Assembly (NCBI GenBank): GCA_025934545.1
Contig: JAICXV010000216.1
Location: 1-5,348, forward strand
Reading direction: 5' to 3'
Length of the DNA stretch: 5,348 bases
DNA from: Verrucomicrobiia bacterium
GTDB lineage: Bacteria; Verrucomicrobiota; Verrucomicrobiia; Limisphaerales; Palsa-1400
Each line of letters begins with the position of its first letter. Positions within the stretch are counted from its first letter, which is position 1. Below the pieces are notes generated by a model. The model worked only from the letters and a program-made list of their open reading frames with translations. It ran no database searches and was not told the origin of the DNA. Made by a program: the position numbers and the translations under genes. Of this stretch, positions 1-5,348 are shown one piece after another.

Positions 1-264
1 ATTGAACTCGGCGAAATTGAAACGCGCCTTGCTCAACACCCGCAAATCTTATCCGCAGTCGTGCTCGCGCGCGCCGACTTGCCCGGCGGCAAAGCGCTCG
101 TCGCCTATTACGTCGCCGACGACGCCATTCGCACTGAAGACCTTCAGCAATTCGTCGGCGAAAAATTGCCGCCGTTCATGGTCCCAAGCCATTTCGTGCG
201 AGTTGCCGAAATGCCTCTGACGGCTAACGGAAAAATCGATCGCTCGAAATTACCGGCACCCCAA
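1..264 (+). other. Domain: C-terminal subdomain of an adenylation domain (penultimate module)
   Basis: Residues 1-88 are the mobile C-terminal lid of an AMP-forming amino acid adenylation domain. Residues 1-7 are the end of motif A8 (IELGEIE), motif A9 is LPPFMVPSHF at 56-65, and motif A10 is NGKIDR at 76-81 with the catalytic lysine K78. The large N-terminal subdomain carrying nine of the ten specificity residues lies outside the window, so its substrate cannot be predicted. Confidence 0.93.
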
Positions 265-3200
265 GCGCAAGCGGCCGAATTTGTCGCGCCACGAAATGAA
301 ATCGAGGACAAGCTCGCCAAGATTTGGTGCGAGGTCATGAAACGCGAGCGCATCGGCGTTACCGAAAACTTTTTCGAACTCGGCGGCCATTCGCTCCTGG
401 CAACGCAGATCATGTCGCGCATTTGCAAAGCGTTCTCTGTGGAACTGCCATTGCGTGTGATTTTTGAAGCGCCGACCATTGCCGGTTTAGCCAAACAAGT
501 TGGCGGCGGTGAGACACGAATTGAGGCGAGACCAATGACAACGGCGAAAGCCGCGCCGTTGTCATTCTCGCAACAACGCCTTTGGTTCATCCAACAACTC
601 GACACGACGTCCTCGGTTTACAACATTCCGCTCGCTCTGAGGTTGAAAGGTCAGATCGATGTCGCGGCCTTGCAGGCGAGTTTGGACGACGTCGTCGCGC
701 GTCACGAAGCATTGCGCACGCGCTTTGTCGCGGAAAATGGCGAACCGGTCCAGGTCGTTGACCCGCCAAAAGCCGTGCAACTGGAGGTTGTTTTTTCCAC
801 GGACAAACAGCTCGAAGCGTTATTGCTCGAACGTGGTAATCGCCCGTTCGACCTCGCGCGCGACCTGATGATCCGCGCGACCCTCGTGCAAGTTGCACCC
901 GAAGATCACGCGCTCTTGCTCGTCATGCATCACATCGCATCCGACGAATGGTCGGTCAACGTGCTGCTGAAAGAATTGGATGCGATCTACCGCGCCGATC
1001 TCAATGGTTCGCACGCGCATCTTCCCCCACTAGCCATTCAGTATCCTGACTTTGCGACGTGGCAGAAAACATATTTGCAAGGCGAGTTGCTCGAAAAACA
1101 ATTGGCCTATTGGAAAACTCAGCTCGGCGGCAAAATCGAAATGACGGAGTTGCCGGCCGATTTTCGCCGGCCCGTTGCTCAGTCATCGCGTGGTGGTTAT
1201 GCGCGCGCCGAATTACCGCAAGCGGCATGCGACACCATCATCGCTTGGGGCAAACGCGAAGGCGTCACGCCTTACATCCTCATGCTCGCGGCGTTTCAAA
1301 CGTTGCTTGCCAAACTCACCGGACAAACCGACATCGTCATCGGCTCGCCCATCGCCGGACGCACTCGTTCCGAGACCGAAGGACTGATCGGTTTCTTCGT
1401 CAACACCCTCGTCATCCGCACGAATTTTGCGGGAGAGCCGACTTTCGCCGATGTCTTGCGGCGCGTTCGCGAAACCGCTCTTGGCGCCTATGCCAATCAG
1501 GATTTGCCGTTCGAACGGCTCGTCGAAGTCCTCCAACCCGACCGCAGTTCCACGCAATCGGCCCTCGTGCGAATCATGTTCGCACTGCAAAACACCGATT
1601 GGGAAAACTTCCGAATCGGCGAAGCTGTCGCACAACTGATTGATCTTCCGAGCACGACGGCCAAGTTTGATTTGACGTTTGTCGTCAGACAGAGCGCGTC
1701 CGGATTCTGCGCCGCCGTCGAATACAACGCCGACCTTTATAATGCGGCGACGATTGAACGCCTGCTCCACACTTTCCAAACTTTGTTAAACGCGATCGCC
1801 GCGCAACCGGAACAAACAATTGTCGCGCTGCCTCTCATCACCGACGCTGAACGGCGGCAAATTTTGGTTGAGTGGAACGCGACGCAACGGCCGTTTCCCG
1901 TCGACGCGAGTGTTCACGAATTATTCCTCGAACAGGTCGCCCGCACGCCAGACACGACGGCGGTGATCTTTGGCGAAACGGAACTGACTTATCGCGAGAT
2001 CGATCATCGTTCCAATCAACTCGCCAGTTTCCTGCACAAACGCGGCGTCGCGCGCGGCGTCTTCGTGCCAATTGCCATGGAGCGCTCGCTCGAAATGATC
2101 GTCGGCACTTTGGCGATTTTAAAAGCCGGCGGAGCCTACGTGCCGCTGGAGCCGACCACGCCGCAGGAGCGGTTGCGGCTGATGCTGGCCGATTTCGATA
2201 CGCCAGTGCTTCTCACCCGCACTCGCGATGCCCGCGCCTTTGCCGGTTTGGGAATGGACGCCAAAGTGATCGAGTTGGAGCGGGAGGCGTTGACGATTGC
2301 CCAGGAAAGCACGAGTCCATTTTCCACGAAAGTAAATGGCGACGATCCTGCCTATGTCATGTTCACGTCCGGTTCAACTGGAAAACCGAAGGGTGTGGCC
2401 GTCCCCCATCGAGCTATCAATCGTCTGGTCATTAATTCCGATTACGTGCGCTTCGACGAAACATTGCGCATGGGCCACGTATCGAACGTTGCCTTCGACG
2501 CCGCGACCTTTGAAATTTGGGGAGCGCTCCTCAATGGCGGAAAGCTCATCAACATCCCAAAAGAAATTGCGCTGTCCCCTCACGACTTTGCTCGTGAACT
2601 CCGCAAGCGTGAAATCACCACGATGTTTTTGACCGTGGCGTTGTTCAACCAAATGGCCTCGCAAGTGCCCGATGCCTTTGCGACCATGCGCGATCTAATG
2701 GTCGGCGGCGATGCCCTGGAACCAAAATGGATCAAAGAAGTTTTGCAACACGGCCCGCCGAAGCGATTGCTCAATGGCTACGGCCCGACCGAAACCACGA
2801 CCTTCGCCGCCTGGCACGAAGTCAAAGAAGTAGTCGATGGCAAATCCATCCCGATCGGCCGCCCCATTGCCAACACTCAGCTCTACATTTTGGACAAAAA
2901 CATGCAACCCGTGCCGGTCGGTGTTGCCGGCGAACTCTATATCGGTGGACCGGGCGTGGCGCGCGGATACGTCAACGCGCAGGAATTGACCGCCCAAAAA
3001 TTTGTCGCCAACGCGTTCAGCAACGAACCCGGCGCCCGCCTCTATAAAACCGGTGACCTCGTCCGTTATTTGCCGGACGGCACCGTCGAGTTTTTAGGCC
3101 GCACCGATTTCCAGGTGAAGGTCCGCGGTTTCCGCATCGAACTTGGTGAAATTGAAAACATCCTCTGCCGCCATCCGCTGGTACGCGAAGCCGCAGTCAT

Positions 3201-4539
3201 CGTCCGTGAGCCGACCCCGGGCGACAAGCGTCTCGTCGGTTACTACGTCAGCAAAAATGGCGCGATTGCGGTCGAAGAAATTCGACGATTCCTCAAACAG
3301 ACTTTGCCCGACTACATGGTGCCCGGCCAACTCGTCGCCCTGCCCTCCATGCCGTTAAATGCGAATGGCAAAATTAACCGTCCGGCGTTGCCGGTGCCGA
3401 TGGATTTGGAGCGGGCCGATGGCGCGGTCGAAGCAAACACCGATCTCGAGCGCGATTTGCAGCAAGTCTTCCAGGAAGTGTTGGGGACCAAGCGCGTCGG
3501 CATCCGTGACAACTTTTTTGAAATTGGCGGTCACTCGCTGCTGGCCGTTCGTCTCTTTGCGCAAATAGAGAAAAAGCTCGGCAAAAAAATTCCGTTGCCG
3601 CTTTTGTTCCAGGCGCCGACTGTCGAAGAACTCGCCAAAGTCATCCGCCAAAATACCTGGCGCGCGCCCTCCAACTGCATCGTCGAAATCAAGGCGACCG
3701 GAACGAAGCCGCCGATTTTCTGGTTGCACAACCTCGGCGGTGGCGGCGGTGGTGGACTGTTCACTTATCGCGCGCTCGCGCAGTTTCTGGGACCCGACCA
3801 ACCGTCCTACGGCATCGCCGCGCCTGCCGAACCGTTCAATCGAATCGAACTGATGGCCGCGCATTACATCGAAGCGATGAAAAGCGTGCGGCCCGTTGGC
3901 CCTTACCTCGTCGGCGGCTATTGCTTTGGCGGCATCGTCGCGTTTGAAGTTGCGCGCCAATTACGAGACGAAGGCGCGGACGTTGCCATGGTCGCATTGC
4001 TCGAATCCGGTTTGCACGGCGTTCCCGGGCAACCCAGCCGGTTCAGCGCCGCGTTTGCATGGCAGTTGTTTCATTCACTGCCGATCCTTGCCCATGAATT
4101 ACTCGGTGCGCCCGCCGATCTGTTTCAGCGCTTTCGCCGAAAAGCATTCGCATTGCACCGGCGGCTGACCCGCAGCAAACGCGCCGCCGAAGTGAGCACA
4201 GCCGCGTCGTCGAAACTTTTGGACGAACTCGTCGACATGTCCGCGTATCCGAAAGACTATCGGCATTTCGCCCAGGTCCACTTCGAAGCTTTGATGCATT
4301 ACACGCCGCGTCCCTATCGCGGCCGCTTGACTCTTTTCCGCACGCGCCAGCAGGCGGTATTCCGCTGGAATCCCGAGGTCGTTTGGAACATGTTCGCGAC
4401 CGAGGGCACGGATGTTAAAATCATTCCCGGCACGCACGAAAAAATCCTCGAATCGCCGTGCGTTGAAGTTCTGGCGCAGAAGCTCGGCCAATGCCTCGGC
4501 GAGGTTCCGCCACGGGGACTGCGTGCGCATGCAGCGTGA
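1..4539 (+). CDS. Non-ribosomal peptide synthetase, C-terminal part (A-T-C-A-T-TE), 5' partial
   Basis: This is the last 1512 residues of a multimodular NRPS, a cytoplasmic enzyme that builds a peptide on carrier-bound thioesters. The frame is open from base 1 to the TGA at 4537-4539, and the first residues (IELGEIE) are the end of adenylation motif A8, so the real start lies upstream. The GTG at 61 is an internal codon, not a start. Domains by window residue: A tail 1-88, T 95-168 (Ser131), C 184-612, A 637-1132, T 1146-1216 (Ser1179), TE 1226-1500. All core motifs are present in order with no frameshift. The terminal A domain has a valine-like code. No epimerase, methyltransferase or ketoreductase domain interrupts the visible modules. 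The terminal TE marks this as the last synthetase of its assembly line. The overlapping downstream PPTase gene suggests one operon. The class is certain; the product cannot be told because the upstream modules are missing. Confidence 0.97.
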   Translation: MELGEIETRLAQHPQILSAVVLARADLPGGKALVAYYVADDAIRTEDLQQFVGEKLPPFMVPSHFVRVAEMPLTANGKIDRSKLPAPQAQAAEFVAPRNEIEDKLAKIWCEVMKRERIGVTENFFELGGHSLLATQIMSRICKAFSVELPLRVIFEAPTIAGLAKQVGGGETRIEARPMTTAKAAPLSFSQQRLWFIQQLDTTSSVYNIPLALRLKGQIDVAALQASLDDVVARHEALRTRFVAENGEPVQVVDPPKAVQLEVVFSTDKQLEALLLERGNRPFDLARDLMIRATLVQVAPEDHALLLVMHHIASDEWSVNVLLKELDAIYRADLNGSHAHLPPLAIQYPDFATWQKTYLQGELLEKQLAYWKTQLGGKIEMTELPADFRRPVAQSSRGGYARAELPQAACDTIIAWGKREGVTPYILMLAAFQTLLAKLTGQTDIVIGSPIAGRTRSETEGLIGFFVNTLVIRTNFAGEPTFADVLRRVRETALGAYANQDLPFERLVEVLQPDRSSTQSALVRIMFALQNTDWENFRIGEAVAQLIDLPSTTAKFDLTFVVRQSASGFCAAVEYNADLYNAATIERLLHTFQTLLNAIAAQPEQTIVALPLITDAERRQILVEWNATQRPFPVDASVHELFLEQVARTPDTTAVIFGETELTYREIDHRSNQLASFLHKRGVARGVFVPIAMERSLEMIVGTLAILKAGGAYVPLEPTTPQERLRLMLADFDTPVLLTRTRDARAFAGLGMDAKVIELEREALTIAQESTSPFSTKVNGDDPAYVMFTSGSTGKPKGVAVPHRAINRLVINSDYVRFDETLRMGHVSNVAFDAATFEIWGALLNGGKLINIPKEIALSPHDFARELRKREITTMFLTVALFNQMASQVPDAFATMRDLMVGGDALEPKWIKEVLQHGPPKRLLNGYGPTETTTFAAWHEVKEVVDGKSIPIGRPIANTQLYILDKNMQPVPVGVAGELYIGGPGVARGYVNAQELTAQKFVANAFSNEPGARLYKTGDLVRYLPDGTVEFLGRTDFQVKVRGFRIELGEIENILCRHPLVREAAVIVREPTPGDKRLVGYYVSKNGAIAVEEIRRFLKQTLPDYMVPGQLVALPSMPLNANGKINRPALPVPMDLERADGAVEANTDLERDLQQVFQEVLGTKRVGIRDNFFEIGGHSLLAVRLFAQIEKKLGKKIPLPLLFQAPTVEELAKVIRQNTWRAPSNCIVEIKATGTKPPIFWLHNLGGGGGGGLFTYRALAQFLGPDQPSYGIAAPAEPFNRIELMAAHYIEAMKSVRPVGPYLVGGYCFGGIVAFEVARQLRDEGADVAMVALLESGLHGVPGQPSRFSAAFAWQLFHSLPILAHELLGAPADLFQRFRRKAFALHRRLTRSKRAAEVSTAASSKLLDELVDMSAYPKDYRHFAQVHFEALMHYTPRPYRGRLTLFRTRQQAVFRWNPEVVWNMFATEGTDVKIIPGTHEKILESPCVEVLAQKLGQCLGEVPPRGLRAHAA
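283..504 (+). other. Domain: peptidyl carrier (T/PCP) domain 1, Ser131
   Basis: Residues 95-168 form a four-helix carrier domain with the motif ENFFELGGHSLL at 122-133. Ser131 (codon 391-393) is the expected phosphopantetheine attachment site. It would hold the growing peptide and donate it to the C domain that follows directly, with no epimerase domain between them. Confidence 0.95.
550..1836 (+). other. Domain: condensation (C) domain, probably LCL type
   Basis: Residues 184-612 catalyse peptide bond formation between the peptide on T1 and the aminoacyl group on T2. Visible motifs are C1 LSFSQQRLWFIQQLD at 187-201, C2 RHEALRTRF at 234-242, C3 MHHIASDEWS at 309-318, C4 YPDFATWQ at 348-355, C5 from IGSPIAGR (447-454) to GFFVNTLV (464-471), and the later NQDLPFERLVEVL at 499-511. 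The putative catalytic His311 and structural Asp315 are present. Glu316 stands where the HHxxxDG consensus has Gly. The motif wording and the lack of an upstream epimerase favour an LCL domain (L-donor, L-acceptor). This subtype is inferred by eye, without a tree. Confidence 0.93.
1909..3396 (+). other. Domain: adenylation (A) domain of the terminal module, valine-like code
   Basis: Residues 637-1132 activate an amino acid as its acyl-AMP and load it on T2. Motifs seen: A1 LTYREIDHRSNQLA (662-675), A2 LKAGGAYVPLEP (707-718, Glu where Asp is usual), A3 FTSGSTGKPKG (788-798), A4 FDAATFEIW (832-840), A5 NGYGPTE (925-931), A6 GELYIGGPGVARGY (977-990), A7 YKTGDLVR (1015-1022), A8 to 1052, A9 LPDYMVPGQL (1102-1111) and A10 NGKINR (1122-1127, K1124). 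Hand alignment to GrsA PheA gives specificity residues D833, A834, F837, F876, M900, G902, G926, T934, F935 and K1124. This is close to the valine code DAFWIGGTFK, differing at positions 278 (F for W) and 299 (M for I). Isoleucine or another aliphatic residue remains possible. Confidence 0.93.
3436..3648 (+). other. Domain: peptidyl carrier (T/PCP) domain 2, Ser1179
   Basis: Residues 1146-1216 form the terminal carrier domain with the motif DNFFEIGGHSLLAV at 1170-1183. Ser1179 (codon 3535-3537) is the expected phosphopantetheine site. It receives the residue activated by the adjacent A domain, then the full peptide, and hands it to the thioesterase. Confidence 0.95.
3676..4500 (+). other. Domain: type I thioesterase (TE) with a Cys nucleophile
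   Basis: Residues 1226-1500 are an alpha/beta-hydrolase thioesterase that releases the finished peptide by hydrolysis or cyclisation. The nucleophile elbow is GYCFG at 1306-1310, so Cys1308 replaces the usual serine of GxSxG. The strand after it ends VALLESG (1331-1337), placing Glu1335 where these enzymes normally have the triad Asp. The catalytic His is His1479 in PGTHEKIL (1476-1483). The segment FWLHN at 1240-1244 followed by seven glycines matches the HGxGG oxyanion-hole region, with Asn for the first Gly. Residues 1337-1418 would be the lid; within it 1377-1394 are very rich in Arg and Lys. Domain identity is secure, but the release chemistry is unknown. Confidence 0.92.
3736..3756 (+). 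repeat. Seven-codon glycine run (GGN)7 in the thioesterase
   Basis: Seven consecutive glycine codons, mixed GGC, GGT and GGA, encode Gly1246-Gly1252 directly after FWLHNL. Family members have a short Gly-rich loop here, and a run this long is more than the fold requires. The mixed third bases argue against a very recent slippage event, but the near-repeat could still vary in length between strains. Confidence 0.8.
4514..4518 (+). promoter_or_regulatory. Candidate ribosome binding site for the PPTase gene
   Basis: GGGGA lies inside the NRPS coding end, ten bases before the ATG at 4529. It is a partial match to the Shine-Dalgarno consensus. Its spacing supports ATG 4529 over the in-frame GTG at 4523, which would be only four bases away. 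Ribosomes finishing the NRPS could also re-initiate here because of the 11-base overlap. Confidence 0.4.
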
Positions 4540-5278
4540 TGACCTTCAACTGTTATGGGCCCCCTGCCCTTCCGCGGCGTCGCTTCGCGACGACGAGGTG
4601 CATGTCTGGTCGGCTTCACTTTGTTTGACGTCCGAACAACTGGCGCAAATGCGCGCCGTGCTTTCACGTGATGAACAGTTGCGCGGCGAAAAATCGCCGC
4701 TCATCGAGCAACGAAACCGTTTCATCGCCGGTCGCGGTTTGCTTCGTCATATTCTCGCGCCCTATGCCGGCGTCGAACCACAGGACTTGCAGTTCGCCTA
4801 CGGACACGCTGGCAAGCCGTACCTCCCAGAGAACGCCGAAGGCCTCCGTTTTAACATGTCGCACTCCGGCAACCTGGCGTTAGTTGCCGTCACGCGCTCC
4901 TGCGAGGTCGGTGTCGACGTCGAACATGTTTGCGAAATGCCGGAAATGGACTACATCGTTTTACGGTTCTTTTCTGACGGTGCTCGCGCTCAATTCCAAT
5001 CAGCGAATGCCGCCGATCGTCTTCAGGTTTTTTTCAAATGTTGGACGGAACAGGAAGCGATTTCCAAATGCACCGGTGAGGGAATCGCTGAGGAGCGACC
5101 GGCCTGTCCGAGCGGTATCCACGTCACTCCGTTGGCCCCTGCAATCGGCTACGCAGCATCGCTGGCAGTCAATGGAGCCGCGTTAAAATTGCGCACGCAG
5201 CATTTTCTCCTGCCCAGCTCGACGACTGCACAAGCCGCGCGGTATTCCCTCACGGCTCACGCGGAAGCTCGTCCATAA
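4529..5278 (+). CDS. Sfp-type 4'-phosphopantetheinyl transferase
   Basis: The predicted 249-residue cytoplasmic enzyme moves 4'-phosphopantetheine from coenzyme A to the carrier-domain serine of NRPS (or PKS) proteins, turning apo into holo form. Visible family motifs are RFIAGRGLLRHIL (64-76), GKPYL (95-99), FNMSHSGNLAL (108-118), GVDVEHV (128-134) and FFKCWTEQEAISKCTGEG (168-185). Asp130, Glu132 and Glu176 fit the Mg2+ ligands, and Lys180 fits the conserved CoA-contacting lysine. ATG 4529 is chosen because the family-like sequence begins soon after it and a GGGGA lies ten bases upstream. The in-frame ATG at 4412 would add 39 residues read out of frame through the NRPS thioesterase. The start overlaps the NRPS end by 11 bases, so the two are probably co-transcribed and coupled, and the NRPS is the obvious substrate. 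Oddities: Gln175 where WTxKEA has Lys, Ala152 where FFSxxE has Glu, and a short segment (about 24 residues) between GEG and GYAASLAV. The family call is secure; full activity is likely but not assured. Confidence 0.93.
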   Translation: MQRDDLQLLWAPCPSAASLRDDEVHVWSASLCLTSEQLAQMRAVLSRDEQLRGEKSPLIEQRNRFIAGRGLLRHILAPYAGVEPQDLQFAYGHAGKPYLPENAEGLRFNMSHSGNLALVAVTRSCEVGVDVEHVCEMPEMDYIVLRFFSDGARAQFQSANAADRLQVFFKCWTEQEAISKCTGEGIAEERPACPSGIHVTPLAPAIGYAASLAVNGAALKLRTQHFLLPSSTTAQAARYSLTAHAEARP

Positions 5279-5348
5279 ACGGGACTTTCCTCTAACCCTC
5301 TTAAGGCGTTGTTGCACGCTCCGAGTGTTCTGCTCCCCGATTGGCTCA

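Noticed and set aside
61..63. GTG at 61 as the NRPS start
   Set aside because: The same frame is open to base 1 and encodes A8 motif residues upstream of it, so this Val is internal.
283..3648. Recent module duplication, judged from the similar T1 and T2 and the two A-domain tails
   Set aside because: The two copies share only the conserved family motifs. Flanking residues and codons differ widely, as in ordinary NRPS modules.
3355..3960. Long antisense frame of about 200 codons opposite the T2-TE region, and similar long antisense or shifted frames at 144-605, 1059-1643, 1213-1779, 1872-2435 and 4099-4530
   Set aside because: They lie wholly within the NRPS frame, which has complete domain motifs. 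Their translations show no recognisable motif and are Arg-rich in the way shifted frames of GC-rich genes usually are.
4412..4528. A longer PPTase starting at the in-frame ATG at 4412, or at the GTG at 4523
   Set aside because: The 39 extra residues from 4412 are the thioesterase end read out of frame, with no family similarity. The GTG at 4523 sits only four bases from the GGGGA and adds just two residues.
4578..4592. Six-base-pair hairpin CGTCGC-TTC-GCGACG just inside the PPTase gene
   Set aside because: It is short, lies in coding sequence, has no T tract and has no known element resembling it. Such palindromes are expected by chance in GC-rich coding DNA.
4537..4628. TGATG stop-start overlap (ATG at 4539) as a coupled small gene
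   Set aside because: That frame is neither the NRPS nor the PPTase frame and stops at 4626-4628 after 29 codons, with no recognisable product.
5279..5348. Possible terminator or promoter after the PPTase, including the weak GCGT-TGTTGC-ACGC stem
   Set aside because: The stem is only four to five pairs with no following T run, and no convincing -35/-10 pair or start codon context is visible in these 70 bases.

Overview
The window holds the 3' end of a large non-ribosomal peptide synthetase (NRPS) gene and, overlapping its stop codon, the phosphopantetheinyl transferase gene that would activate it. Both are on the + strand, and together they fill all but the last 70 bases. The DNA is moderately GC-rich (high fifties per cent by eye, not counted), with the dense coding and the NRPS motif style of a Gram-negative environmental bacterium. 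I cannot name the phylum. Verrucomicrobiota, Acidobacteriota or Planctomycetota would fit, but that is a guess, not a sequence-based assignment.

Layout. Positions 1-4539 are one uninterrupted reading frame, open at the left edge, so the NRPS starts upstream of the window. Its domains in order are: the tail of an adenylation domain (A, from motif A8), a carrier domain (T), a condensation domain (C), a complete A domain, a second T, and a type I thioesterase (TE). This is the end of the penultimate module followed by a complete terminal module. Positions 4529-5278 encode a 249-residue Sfp-type phosphopantetheinyl transferase (PPTase), whose start lies 11 bases inside the NRPS end. Positions 5279-5348 contain no gene, promoter or convincing terminator that I can see.

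How it works together (inference from known families). The PPTase loads phosphopantetheine onto Ser131 and Ser1179 of the two carrier domains. The terminal A domain, whose ten-residue specificity code reads as D-A-F-F-M-G-G-T-F-K, most resembles valine-activating domains. The C domain joins the upstream peptide to that residue, and the TE releases the product. No epimerase domain lies between T1 and C, so the upstream residue is probably L at this junction.

The overall system is a known type. The unusual points are the TE's apparent Cys-Glu-His catalytic set in place of Ser-Asp-His, a seven-glycine run next to its oxyanion-hole region, and a PPTase with a Gln in place of the near-invariant Lys before its catalytic Glu and a shortened C-terminal part. 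I found no evidence of a previously undescribed class of system.
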